Of a DNA stretch of 64,000 bases, positions 1 through 15,000 are shown piece after piece. Made by a program: the position numbers and the translations under genes. Position 1 is the first letter of the stretch. Every line of letters begins with the position of its first letter. Below the pieces are notes generated by a model that saw only the letters and a program-made list of their open reading frames with translations, was not told the origin of the DNA and made no database searches. Source of the DNA: Zygaena filipendulae (Eukaryota > Arthropoda > Insecta > Lepidoptera > Zygaenidae); the NCBI GenBank assembly GCA_907165275.2, contig OU015672.1:1842501-1906500 (forward strand). Reading direction: 5' to 3'.

Positions 1-3000
1 AAACTATAAAAAAAAACGTGTTTCTTTAGTTTTTTTTTAAACTAGATATTTTTATAATAGACACCAAAATTAAAGCGTGAAGGAAATAAACTTAACTAAC
101 AGATAATATTAATTAGAATAAAATGTGTCGTGTTTTGTTGGCTTACTTGATACTGCATGGCGAAATCTGCCAGATTATGGTCTTCATCTTTGAGTCCTTC
201 GTAGTGCATCACTTGATTGGTTATCGACACTTGACCTGAAAAAAAAAAATTATTCAAGTATATTATTTATTTTCAAACTTAAAAAATTGCCAGGACAAGG
301 TTTGTACGAAAGAATTTTTTCTTGGAAAATGCACGGAGAGAAGAGGGAATTGAAATGGTATTTTTATATGAAATCTCACCAAAACTCACTTGACCTATCA
401 CTACATATAATAAAACAAAGTCCCCCATCGCGTCTGTCTGTCGTCTGTCTAAAAATAACTGAACGGATTTTCATGCGGTTTTCAGCAATAAATAGAGTGA
501 TTCAAGAGTAAGGTTTATACTTGTAGTGCTTCGGGATTACTGCAGGTGAAACCGCAGGGGGCAACTACTGAAGTTATAATTTTTTTTGTTTTACCATGTT
601 AAAAAAAAAGAAAGAAAGTAGGTAAATTACTTAATAAGTCTCCATCAAAAAGGTACCAAAAAATAAACATTTCATTTCAAAAAGGAATTTTTAGCAAAAT
701 ATATTGTGAAGGATAAGGCTGTGCTGTGCGGGGGCCGATCGGTCGCTGTTCCAGCATAAATGCTTCATGACTTCATTCATAAATGACCACCCGATGGGCG
801 CAATGGTCACCATGCCTGCCCGCTGATCAAGAGGTTCCGGGTTCGATTCCCGGTGGGGGTGGACTTTGTGCGATGAACACAGGGTTCCATTTTCCAGTCT
901 GGGCTTATATATATCTATAGTATAATATATATGTAATAATATGTGTAGTATATACCACGTTTGCTTGGTTTCCACGACACAAGCTTATAGCTTAGTGTGG
1001 GATCAAGTAGATCTGTGTGTTGTGAAGTGAATTATTATTATTATTATGTCTGTGGGGCGGAACATAATGAAGCGCTGGTGTTCCGACAGGGCCGCGATAC
1101 AGTTGCGTCACATATTGGTTTCACTATTATAAATAATATATACCTACAGATAGATATATTAGGTGTCATATATCTATGATTGATTAATTAATTTAGACAC
1201 ATAGAAAGCAAAGATAAATAAACGTTACCATATACATATTATACATAACATAAATTGTAGGTAATGAAAATAATAGAAAAATAATAAAATACACATAAAA
1301 TTTGAATACTTGTAAATAAAAATACAGGATATAAAGAAGAAAGAATAAATACATAATCGCGATTGAATATAGTATTTAAGATACTAACTGTGCCCCGCGG
1401 TCTCACCCGCGGTAATTTCGGAGATTCCGTGGGAATTCCGGGATAAAAAGTACCCTATATTCTTCTCTGTACCCCTGAGAACGTGCATGCCAAATTTCAT
1501 CCAAATCCGTTCAGCCGTTTTTGCGTAATTGAGTAAACGTATGCGAGGATAAGAGCTCGAAAGCGCATTTTCATCAGACTTGCTTCAAATTTATCTTCAC
1601 TGCTCAGCTCCTATGTGTCTTAGCGTTATGTTATATAGCCTATAACCTGCCCAGAAGTATGGACTACAATCGTACCGAGTTTGGTTAAAATCCCTTCAGT
1701 AGTTTTTGATCCATGCGTGCACATACAGACAGACAGACAGACAGATAGACAAAAAATTTACTGATTGCATTTTTGGCATCAGTATCGATCACCATTCATC
1801 CTCCGATGTTAATTTTGAATATGTATTCAATGTACAGAATTGACCTCTGTACAGTTTTATTATAAGTATCAAATATAGATATAGAGAGATAGAACACGAA
1901 GTGGAGTGCTGGAGGCATCTTCTAATGAGAAGCTGTTTTACTGCTAGCCTATACTAGTATTATGTCATCTGTGCCTACCGTACCGTATGTACCGTGTACC
2001 TACTTGTAATGTTCACCACCACTACAAGAAACCTCACTATGTATGGGTTTATTGTTGACTCACTACTACTCCCAGATCCAAGCACACTGCACATGTCGGA
2101 CTCGCTTCGCGTTCAACAATAGACTCGTCGGGTGGCGTTGACAATCTTTATATAGCCACACGATATTTCTTAATACCCTCTCTGAGGTACATGAGACAAT
2201 GTATTATCTCTACTTAATAGATACAAACACTACACTACTGTACTTAAAGGAAGTTCCCACTGGTTGTGCAACAAGTTTTTGAGTAGTTTACATGTGTAAG
2301 CGCTTACCTCCGTAAATTGGTCTGTATTTCAAGTCGTAGATCCGCCAGGCTTTAGCGTGCGCTAGTAACACATTCTTGTTGCAGATGTACGTTGCTTGTT
2401 CGGGGTCGTAGAGACCCGGCGCCAATAGGGCGTTGCTGTAACTGACGTCGCACACCCCCACCGGCTCGTTCATCGTCAACCACACCTTGACGCGGTCGCC
2501 GTAGAGGGAATACAGTACATCAGCGTAGTCGGCAAACCAGTCCACGATCAATGGGTTCGTCCATCCGCCTGGAACAGCCGAGTAAACAATACAATTTCTA
2601 TTGAAAAACTATACGTACCTACGTCAAGGGCAGAAATAACGAAGATGTATTCACAGATTTGTGTAGGTACGGTCACGTAGTGATTATTTGCTCAGTGGGT
2701 ACGGTCTCATAATTATGAAATAGGTATCCGAGTGAGTTGGAGAAGAAAACGTTGTTAGTAAAGTATAGTAGTAATTGAAATAAAGAATATGTTCAAATAA
2801 TTAAGAAAATAAAATAAAAAACACGCTTTAAGAGTCAACTGAATCGTCTCTGGGACCAGAGTCTGTCGAGACCAATTAAACGCTCTGCCTCGTTTCTGAT
2901 GCAATTATGTTTATGCCATAATCTATAATATATATATAGTTATATAGTTATAATATATATATATATATAGAAAGTTGTGTTAGTTACACTATTTATAAAC

Positions 3001-6000
3001 TCAAGAACGGCTGAACCGATTTGGCTGAAAATTGGTGAGGAGGTAGCTTAGAACCAGGGAACGCACATAGGATACTTTTTATCCCGGAATTCCCGCAGGA
3101 ACTCCGAAATTAACGTCGGTGAAATATCATGAAATTTTGCATACTTAGGTACACATTGTCAGGGGTACAGAGAAGGACATAGGGTTGGTACTTTGCATTC
3201 CGGAATTCCTGCGGGATCTCCGAAATTTCCGCGGGTGAAACCGCGGGGCATAGCTTCTCATGAAATTTTGCATACTTAGGTACACATTATCAGGGGTACA
3301 GAGAAGGACATAGGGTAGGTACTTTGCATTCCGGAATTCCTGCGGGATCTCCGAAATTTCCGCGGGAAACCCCGCGGGGCACAGCTAGTATATATATAAA
3401 AGAAAGTTGTGTTTGTTACACTATTTATAACTCAAGAACGGCTGAACCGATTTGGCTGAAAATTGGTGAGGAGGTAGCTTAGAACCAGGAAACGGACATA
3501 GGATACTTTTATCCCGGAATTCCCGCAGGAACTCCGAAATTAACGTCGGTGAAATATCATGAAATTTTGCATACTATAAGGTACACATTGTCAGGGGTAC
3601 AGAGAAGGACATAGGGTAGGTACTTTGCATTCCGGAATTCCTGCGGGATCTCCGAAATTTCCGCGGGTGAAACCGCGGGGAACAGCTAGTATAATAATAA
3701 TATGGTATATGACTGTAATAATATGTTTAGTATATGCCACGTGTTGCTTAGTTTTCACGACAAAGTCTTATAGCTTAGTGGGGGATCAAGTAGCTCTGTG
3801 TGTTGTGAAGTGTTATTATTATTATTACTGTAGAGTTTAGGGTTTCCACATTAGAAACCTGCCGTGACTGCCAATCGGTTTAATGCGAATCAATATGTGG
3901 GGAGAGCGCTGAAATTTCTTCGATTCTTTTTTATTCTTACCCATATTTTGAAGTCTCTGAGGGAGTTGCCAATGGTATATAGTGACCAATGGTTCGATGC
4001 CATTCGCCAGCAATGCGTTAATCAAGTTGTTGTAGTAGTTTTTCCCATCTTCGCTAATGTGGTTGGAGAAACCTGTCGGCAAAATACGGGCCCAAGCTAT
4101 GGAGAATCTGGAATCGAATGCGATCATAAATTCTGATATAATTATTCCAGAAATCCTACTAATATTATAAACTCGAAAGTTTGTATGGATGGATGGATGG
4201 ATCGATGGATGTTTGTTACTCTTTTACGCAACAACTACTGAATGGATTTAAATGAAACTTTACAATAATATAGCTTATACATCAGACTACCACATAGGCT
4301 ACTTTTTATCCCAGAATTCCCGCGGGAACTCTGAAATAATTGTAGTCGTAATGAATAAACTTAATTTCATTTGACTTCATTTCAAATTAACGCGGGTGAA
4401 ACCGCGGGGCACAACTAGTGGATATATATATGGGTATCTTAATGCAGAAGCGCGGCGATGTGTGTGTTAAGCGATTGAGTGGCAAGTGCCTTCAGAGTTT
4501 GTTTTCTTTTTGATTGTTTTCCTCTGTTTGAAAAAAAAAAAATTTGGTATGTTCTTTTTATCTTTTTTATTTTATGAACATGTTTATAACGGTGTATACT
4601 TTCAACCTGGAAATATTTGCAGCAAATTTTTCCACACCTTGTACTATCACATAGCAAACGCACACGCGTCGCCAGTCGCCACGCCAACAGTTCACATCAA
4701 AAACCAATCGATGGACTGAGGGACTACAGACAGACAGAAGGAGAGACGGACCGACAACGAAATGATAACACTTATTTTATCATCCTTTTTATGTTCCTTT
4801 TTTGAGGTATGGAATCCCAAAAATTTAATCTTTACTAATATTACAAATGCGAATGTGAGTTTTTTGTATATTTGTTATAATTTCACAACTCAACTACTGA
4901 ACCGATCATCATGAAATTTCGCATACACGTCGTCAGGAGTACAGAAAAGTACCTACAAAATAGGGCACTTTTATCCAGGAATTCTGGAAACCTCGGGGAA
5001 CAGCTGGAAATCCTTACTAGTGCCAAAATAAGTTTGTTTGTTTGTTACGCTTTCGTCTACGCCTTATTAACGGCTGAAGAAACTTTGCATACACATTGTC
5101 AGGGGTACAGAGAAGAACATAGGGTACTTTTTATCCCGGGATTCCCACGGGAACTCCAAAATTAACACGGATGAAACCGAGGGGAACAGCTACAGCTAAC
5201 GGTAAATAAATAAATGCTCACCTGTAATAATCGAGTCCCAAGTCAACAATAAGCTGGACGTCTTCCTTCCAGCGGTGGTAGGAGTCGCAAGCAACGTCTC
5301 CGTTGCTATGGTCCGCGATCCTATGGGGCTGTGAATGCGTGTAGTGGTCCCATATGCTCTCCCCTTTGTCTGAAATGGTAATAAGTAATTTAAGCTGGAT
5401 AGTCTTCATACGAATTACCTACAATATATTTTTGTACAGTAAACGGCTGCTTTTTATGCCCCGCGGATTCCAAACCCAAATATATAACCTACGATCAGTA
5501 GGTAGCAGTACACCTACTGCTCGTTTCGAAGTCGGTGCCAAGCCAAATAGGTAATATGTAAGGCCGCAGGCAAGCGGCCAGGATATTATTGCTCGTGAGA
5601 AAGAAGTCCTGACTGAGGAAAGCCAGGATATGAGTATAGACGAGATGGAGGCTCTGGACAATGACATACAGGACAGATCTTCTGGTAATCTAACCCAGAT
5701 TCTACTCTAACGCAGTCTATCAGGCACCTGCACCCGCTAGAGGTAGATGATGTCACCCAAAACGAGACAGATAGGGCGGAAGTGCCAGTTCATGAACCGG
5801 ACTCGAATCTATGTAGACTAAGTCCGCTCCCATCACATAATTATTGCAGACGCGAGCGGGCTTGGCACTGACTTCGAAACGATCAGTAGCACTGTATACG
5901 TAGGTTATTTTTGCATTTAAGTATAGTCCATATTTGTGTGTTTTGAAGTCGGTTTAAATTTGTTAAAATTTTATTTTCTGTATGCCAACTTGTAGGTAAG

Positions 6001-9000
6001 TATACAAAATTTCATGATGATCGGTCGAGTATGTATTTATTGCGTGAAAGCGCAACAAACAAACTCACATCCCCATTTATAATATCAACATAATATTTCT
6101 TCTCATCTCGCGTACGGGATGGCTTTTTGTTATGTTTCTTTTTTATATTGAATCAATCTTAATTACTCACCACTGACATTCCAGCCGCCTTCCACTTGAT
6201 ACGCCGCGGTGGCTGCCCCGAATTTGAACCAAGCAGGAAATTTCGGCTCGAACGCATTCGTCACTGTCACTAAAACACTGGAAAACAATTTAATAAAATA
6301 AGTGAGTACATTTAATGCACAATATAGTTAGTTGCCCGCTAAAACCTTGTAGGTAATTTGGGTTCGGATTTTTAATGACTGGATGAGGACTGGATACCTA
6401 CCTACTACAAAACTGATCCCCGGGAATCGAAGATGGCGGTTTCGTCATTTATTTTTAACTGACTTCAAAAACGGAGGAGGTTCTCGATACGACACGTGTT
6501 TTTTTTTGTTTGTTAACTCCGAACTTTCGACTGGGTGAACCGGTTAGAAAAATAACAAAATACCTATTTAATTGGAAAGACAAAAATGTACATAATAGTA
6601 TTAATAATTTATTGGTAATGTGCAAGTCACGCCTGCTCGTGTATGCCCAATTGGGTTGTTTTATTCACGACTAGCTGACCCGCGTGATTTCACCCGCGGT
6701 AACTTAAGAGTTCCCGCGGGAATTCCAAGATAAAATATAGTTATAAACCTTCCTCATAAATCACTCTATATATTGGTGAAAACCGCATCAAAATCCGTTG
6801 CGTAATTTTAAAGATTTAAGCATACATAGGGATATAGGGACAGAGAAAGCTACTTTATTTTATACTATGTAGTGATGACACGCTCACACGCTTGCAATGT
6901 GATGGGATCTTTCTACCTATTACCTATTTGGCACCGACTCCAAAACGATCAATAGGTAGCACATACCAATAATAATATTACGTGCATTTTTGTCTTTCGG
7001 ATTAAATCGGTATTTTGTTATTTTTATCTTTTAGTGTGGTGCATTTTTGTGTTCTTCGATGACAATTTAATTTTTTCGTATCTACAAAAGTTAAGAGTGG
7101 ATTTTGTTGTAATTTATGATCCTGTATACATGACAATTGCTGCAGTGTCGGTATTATTTGCGCAAGAAGATAAAATATGACGTTTCAAGCTGGTTTCTCT
7201 GGTGTCCTGCAACAGCTCCGACAAAAATTTTGCAAACTATAGCACCATGGTTTGCAATTTCAAACCATACAACGATGCTAACTTTAACTTTAATTATTTT
7301 TAAACTGGCTAAATCAACGTGACGTTGTAGGGGGTGATCTCTAGATCTAGTGAACCGATTTTGAAAATTCTTTCACTTATAGGAAGCTACGGTAGTTCTT
7401 AATGACATAGGGTACTTTTTATCCCGAAGTTCCTACGGGAACTCCGAAATTCCTGCGGGTGAAACCGCAGGGTAGAGGCTAATTGTATAATCTAACTACA
7501 GGTTAGGGCGGCTTAGGTCCGTATTCCAAAAGGTTACTCAAGTCATGAATCTAGTTTTAAAACTAATTTCAAGTAAAGCTTTAATTTTAGAACCTTAATT
7601 GAACGAGATTCATCAATCAACAATTAGCTGAGTTATTTTCTTATTCAAGAACAACGCTTGAGTACTAATCTATACTCAAGCAAAGATTTGATCTTTGTTT
7701 ACGTCTGTCATGTCAAGATCACTTAACCAATCAGAGCTCAAAATCTCTACTCAAGACTAGTTTCAACTGATTAGAACCAATCAGAGTTCAGAATCTCTAC
7801 TCAAGGCTAGTTTCAAGTGATTAGAACTTAAAACGCCTTTTATAATAAGACGTACGCTTGAGTTATGATCTGAGCTTAAAACTAATCTCAAGTAAAACGT
7901 GATCTGAGTCACCTTCTGGAATACGGACCTTAGTGCGGCTTAGTGTAAAGATGGTTATTTGAAGCAAGTCGCGAATGAAAAAAAAAACACTGATAATCAC
8001 GAATAGAAAATTTGAAACAAAAACGTGTGCTTACGCTGCGCTGGTGAATCAATGATATTATAACACACCTACTCGTGATTATAATTATTATTATCTTTGA
8101 TTATACTATTAAAGGAAGGTGAATGACATATTTACAATTTATTTGACATCGCATCAATGACAATGCAAGACAAAGGAGCGTTGAACCCGCGGCTGAACCG
8201 GTCGGTGATCGGTGAATACCTATAGTGTACGTAGGTATACAATCTCTTGTTACAATAAAAGATCTGATCAGTTTCGTTTATTTTCGACTCTTTTCGTTTT
8301 TTTACATCAACAAATAATTTGATGTTCTTTTCTCTTTTTTTTGTTATTTGAGACGAGAATCGAACACAATCTCGTTTAACTTTACAGCCTGTGTAATGCT
8401 ATATGTATATGCAACACTGGGTTAGGTGTTATTCGGCGCATCTCTTATTGTAAAGGTATACTAGTTGTCCCGTCTATCTATATATCTATGTCTATAGCTG
8501 ATAGTAAGTTTTCAGTTTTTTCTCTATATTTATCTATGTTTATACTAATACTAGCTGTCCCGCGCGGTTTCACCCGCGATATTTTGGAAGTTCCCGCGGA
8601 ATTGTTACATACAAACTTGGCAACCCCTTTTCATCCCCTTAGGGGTTGAATTTTAAAAAATCCTTTCTTATTCTTTATTCTTAGCTTTGAAACATCAGTG
8701 GTTCAAGACAAAGCATTTTATATGTATAAATTATATAATAAAGAGGAAAGATTTGATTTTTTGTTTGTTTGTTTATTATACGATCTAACTCAAAAACTAC
8801 TGGACCGATTTGAGAAATTCTTTCACCATTAGAAATTATCCCCGAGTAACATAAGCTATATTGTGAGCCGGAATTCCTGCGGGTGAAACCACGAGGTACA
8901 GCTATGATAATCTTAAAAGATGTCATCTACATGAAGGTTTGGAACGGAGATCATTTACATTAGATACGGCTAGGTGTGCGTTCCGTGGATTCACACGAAT

Positions 9001-12000
9001 GCACTCGAACGCGCTCGAACGCGCTCTGAACCCGTTCTGTGGCTTGGTGAAATTTGACTCTGACAGCTGTCAGAGTGTAGTTAATAATAATAATAATAAA
9101 ATCCTTTATTGACATGCATTTATAAACAAAAAATAAAAACAAAAAATACAAAAAAAGTAGGTACTCATACATGCCAAAAGGGCTCTTTCAGCATGTGTTG
9201 CCTATTGAGAATAACAGACAACGCTGGTTTTCAAAGAGCCCCTTTTACACAAGACCACATAAGTAAAAAGTAGTTGCGGGCGCACGCTCTTCACCATTGC
9301 AACCAATCAATAATAAATAATAACAATAGTTAATCAAGTATGAATATTAAAAAGAGTGACTATAATATTTTAATGAGTTATGTCAACATGAATAATTTAA
9401 TAGTATTGAGTTAAGATGTGATGCGAAATATGAAAATTAGTAAAGTTTCACCCGTTCCGTGGCTCAGAGTGCAACAACCAAACAACCATCTCCGAAGCAG
9501 GTTAATTTTCACTCTGACAGTTATGTATTGTTTATGAAGTGTCAAAGGTTGCGCCAAAAACCGGATTCGTCGAAAAAGAAATCAATCGGAGTTCTAACAA
9601 ACAAAGGAGAGGTGTCGTAGTCACAAAAAGTTTATAATTGGATGAAAAACAGTCTTATTTGCAATGTGAGTTAAAAGAAAACAAATGGCGCCTGAAATTT
9701 CAAATATTTTGAGGTTAAAAAACAACTCCATCGTTGTGTGACTTGGTTGCAACTCAAACGAGTGAAATTTTAACCGAACAACTGCGCCCAAACTCACGGA
9801 ACGCACACTAATTTTGCATACCTACTACACGTCGGGAATACAGAGAAGGACATAATATGGTACTTTTTGTAACGGAATTGCCGCAGGAACTCCGAAATTA
9901 ACGCGCGCGAAACCGCAAGAAAAAAACTAGTACCTTGATAAAATAGTATTCGTTGTAGAAATGTGTCGGTTCCCAAGTTGAAACTTTCAAGTCAATTAGA
10001 AAAAAAGTGTTTTGTAATACTTATACCTAATATGTATTATGTCCCTGTCGCCGCGATAATTTCGGTGTTCCCGCGGGAATTCCACCATAAACTATTACGT
10101 GTACCTAAACCTTCCTCTTGAATCCCTTGATCTATTGGTGAAAACCGCATGAAAATCTGTTCAGTAGTCTTTGAGTTTAGCGCGGCGGTGGACAATAGAG
10201 CAGGTAGGTGTAGTATTATATTATCTGTGGTATACGTAAGGAAGTGACGTATGTATTATGCAATAACGTTATTACTCTGCGCTATGTATAATATTATTTT
10301 TAGACAAAAGTAGGCACTGACGATATAGTCAAACAGGACATTATATAAATTATAACAAATACATATTATTTTAATAATTTTAACTTTAATTTGATTAGGA
10401 TATTAGCCTATAGATAGGCCTTAAGTAAAGGTCAGACACTGACCATGGAAAATTGATATGATGCTAATCTGATACGTTGCTGCTGATTATTATTTCACCA
10501 GCTGTTCTCTGCGGTTTCACCCGCCATTTCAAATTTCCCCCGGAATTGTTCCATACAAACTTTGCAACCCCTTTTCATCCCCTTAGGTGTTGAATTTTCA
10601 AAAATCCTTTCTTATCGGATGCCTACGTAATACAAAGAACACACCCTCCAAGTTTCAGGTCTCTACGATTAGCGGTTTAGGCTGTGCGTTGATCCGTCAG
10701 TCAGTCATTCAGGACAAAGCATTTTATATTATGTATAGACGGACTTTGAACAGTAGTTTCCTTTTAGCAATGTAAAGATTCACTAATAGTACGGGAGATA
10801 CCGATGCTAATTCGGGATTCACTCCAGCGTCGTTGGGACCTATTGGGTTTTGAAGATTAGGAGATATAAACAAAATAAGATTATATGATGTTTTTTCATT
10901 CACCGGTGGGTTTAGCTTCTACAGGCTTTCAATAAAAAAAAAATAGTAAAATGGAAATACTCGAGCGCGTCAGATATTGTAGTTTAGATACTCCAAGGTG
11001 TCTCTGATATCGAAAATATATTCATCTACCGATTTACGTGGTTTCGGTGGCCATCCGGAAGGGGAGCAAATGAAAAAAAAAAGAATTTACTACAGCGCGT
11101 ATGATATTCAAAGGGGATGTTAAGTGAACCCTAAAAATGCTCCACTTCGAAAATCTGCCAATTTGGAGGTGACGCAAGGTAGTAGCGAATTTTTGAAAAT
11201 GCAAAAAAAATCTCAATTTTGAAATACTCGAGCGTGTCAGATTATTTTACAGAAGGTTCAGCTTGCAGTCCAAGTTATTATTATTATTATTAAAGCCTTG
11301 TTAAGTTTAATAACTTTATGAGCTATTTCTTGTTAAAAAATAACACACTTTATATTTCTATGAAATATGTAAAAGCTCACAAAATATTATTCACAAAACT
11401 AACTTTAAAGCACAAACAAGCCAGAACATCGTACATATAATAACATGAACGCGTTGTTTTGAGAGATACACAAAAAGTGAAAGGGAGAGAGTGGCGCGGA
11501 GCGGAGTAATACACCTTCCTTTACCACTACTTTTTAGAAGTCGTTTAAAAATTACATTAAAGTGAAAGGTTATTGGTTAACCTATAGTTTGATGTAATAC
11601 TTACCTTAACTTATTTTAATATGTATTTTAACCGACCAAAAAAAGGTATAATTCGGCACGTTTAACGCCGTGAAATGCTGTGATAACGTTATGGCGACGG
11701 AAAGTAGTGTGAGGTCGGTGCGAGAGAGTGAGAGATAGAAAAAAAGTAAAAGGGAAAGAAAGATAGAGATATGAATAGGTACATGTTTCACTGCACCTGC
11801 TCGTTCTAAACTTTAAAGACCATTTTTGTTTCTTCGGCTTATGAAAATCGGCAGATTATATTTTTCCCGCTATCCTTGAGTTATTTACTTTAAAATAAAA
11901 AATAAATCAACCGCGCTGGAGAATGTCGAGGTTGCGTTTTTTTTTGCAAGTTTGTGATCCTCTAACTCCCTTACGTCACGTTCAAATCGTCACATTACTC

Positions 12001-15000
12001 ATATACACACTTCTCAGTATGTAATTAACCCACCATATCTTAATCTGACGCACTCGAGTATTTCGAGTTATCAATTTTTTTTTACTAATCTGATCGATTA
12101 TTCTATACGCACCCACCAGTGTAGAGGGCCAATATTTAGTGGAGGTACTCAACATGGTGCAAGGTATCCCCCTTATGTTCATCTGACGCGCTTTAGCTAA
12201 TCCACAAATCTTGGGCGACCGTACTATAAGAAAAAGTTCTTAGAAATTCAACCTCTGACGGCCGCACTCAGAGTCGACTTTAATGATTACTTTGTTAAGT
12301 ATAGATTTTTATAACAAAACTGCCGCAATCAGAGGCGTTCAGTAAATTAATGTTAATTGGAATTTAATGAGATGTAACTTAATTAGTTAAATGCCAATTA
12401 ACATTAATTTATTAAACTTGTCTGATTGCGGCAGTTTTGTTTTAAAAATCTATACTTAACTAAGTAATCATTAAAGTCGTCTCTGAGTGCGGCGGTGAGT
12501 CAATGGAATTAAAGTTTGTAGGAAAGTATGTATGTATACCTATCTACAATTTTAGTTTTAAAAGTTATACCTAGTAATAGAGTCATAATTCATAAAGATA
12601 CAAATCACTACATAGTATAAAGCAAATATGTATGCTTAGATCTTTAAAAATATATAAATTTCTTTAATGGATAGCAGTGGCGAAGGGTGAAATATTGAGA
12701 GAGGGAAGCCGGAAATCTACTTTAATTTCAACTTATTAAACTATTAACTGTTCCCCGCGGTTTCACCTGCGATAACTTCCGGAGTTCCCGCGGGAATTCC
12801 GGTATAAAAAGTCCTTCCCTGTATCCCTGACAACGTTCTCAATTACGGAGAGAGATGTTGCGTCTGAAGGGAAGCCGGTGGGAATCGGCTTCTATGGTAC
12901 CTTCGCCACTGATGGATAGTGATTCAAGAGGAGGGACGATTAGTAAAATATGCTAAGAATGTTAGTTAATTAACACTTTTCTTATTGTCTTTATTATTAA
13001 GGAAAAAAAGAACTCTCTTGTTGTGTTATTTAAAAGTAATTTTAAATGGTTGCTAATGTTTATAATAATTAATTTATGGAAAAAAACGTGCGAGTGTGAC
13101 AGTGGTAAATATAGGTCGTATATTATATCTAATGGAAAAATATTTGCTCCAGGGTCATTAACAAAGGAGAAAACAGACGACTACCGCTATGATTGTACCT
13201 ATTATATCTTTAAAATACACTAAAACAATAAAACAATAAATTAATACAATATAACTAACTAAATACTTAATATAACTAAATGTAATTTTTTTTTTTTATT
13301 ATTTTAAATGGAATAAACGGTTTGCACTCTTTAGTTATCTATCTAGAACGAGTGTAAAGTTCTTAGTAATATTCCAATCTCTAAACTAAAGACCTATAGA
13401 GTCTTACGGCTGCACTCGAGTCGACTTTAATGATTATTTAGTTAAGTATAGATTTTTAAAACAAAACTGCCGCAATCAGAGACGGTCCGTAAATTAATGT
13501 TAATTGGCCTTTAATGCGATGTAACTTAATTAGTTGAATGAAATGAAGAACTGCAAAATTAACCCGAATAAAATTGTCGGAGATCGATTAGCTGGTCAAT
13601 AAAAAACGCGTGGGTGTCGTGGAACACTTGTTTAGAAAGAAGTTTTTTCATTTTTTCCGTGTGACGCCGTGACGGAAAATGAATTTTTACTCCCATCCGT
13701 ACCGTGCAATGAAGTACTTCGTTCTAAAAATAGGGATGTTGACTACTATTGAAAATCAAAATTCTAATTACTCCGTCAGTTAGAAAATAAAAAAACAATA
13801 GACACGTGTTTTTTGCTTTTTTAAATAAATTAAAATATACAGAGATAAAGGGCTTAATGCTTTAGTTTAGGATCAGGTCGTGACGTCACTAACCGCAAAA
13901 CCGCCATACAAACTGTCAGAATAGTGACGTCAAGCGAAATTTCAACTCAATATATCGCTGTTATTTTTTGATTACGTAAAAAAAGAAAAAATACGTGTCC
14001 AATATTTTTTAATAATCTACAAGACGGACTAAAAAATAAAAATTAGTCAACCTGCCCATTAATAACCAAATTCCCCTTGGAGAATTTAAAATAGGAACAG
14101 CGTAGGAATGATTTTAAAATTAAACTTTTCTCTTATTTTCTCCGTCCTACGGTACGTATTCAGTACACTTATTTACACAAGTTGTATGTATTGTTGTTGT
14201 ACTAGCTGACCCCCGCGGTTTCATCCGAGGTAATTTCGGAGTTCCCGCGGGAATTCCGGGATAAAAAGTACCCTACGTCCCTCAGGAAAACATTAGCTTC
14301 CTATGAGTGTAATTTTCAAATCAGTTCAGTAGATCCAGCGATCATCCCCTAAAACCTCCCAAACTCACAATCTCCGGAGTTCCTGCGGGAATTCCGGGGT
14401 GAAAAGTACCGCCTGTCATTCAGTATCACTGTAGCTTCTTATAAGTGAAAGAATTTTTAAAATCGGTTCAGTAGATCCAGAGATTTCCTACAATCTCTCA
14501 AACAGGCGAACTCTGCACCAACTCCGGAGTTCCTGCAGGGATTCCGGGTTTCAAAGTACCCTATGACATTCAAGATCAATGTAGCTTCCTATAAGTGAAA
14601 TAATTTTCAAAATCAGCTCAGTAGATCCAGAGATAGCGGTTCCCCCGTGGTTTTACCCGTAGATAGCTGTGCCCGTGGGAAATTTGAAGTTCCCGGGGGA
14701 AATCCGGAATAAAAATTACCATATGACACTCAGGATCTCAGGATCACTGTAGCTTCCTATAAGTGAAAGAATTTTCAAAATCGCTTCAGTAGATCCAGAG
14801 ATTACCCCTACAACGTCACAAACTCACAAACTTTTGCTCTTTATAATATTAGTATAGATTATCTGCAGGACCATTTCAGATGATAGTAGGTAAGTACTTA
14901 TCAAGTTTTAACTTAGTTTTATTATACAATACTAACTACAACTTTTGCATTACGGGGATGCTTACGTTTGCCTATACCCTTTTAATAATAATAATAAACC

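Noticed and set aside
783..870. Possible tRNA gene (good A and B boxes)
   Set aside because: No acceptor stem or anticodon arm pairs across it, and the same unit continues into a SINE body with a (TAT)n tail and a second truncated copy.
2985..3689. Regularly repeated GC-rich segments resembling a CRISPR array
   Set aside because: The units are tandem Helitron copies with CTAG ends in a eukaryotic intron; spacing is irregular and there are no unique spacers.
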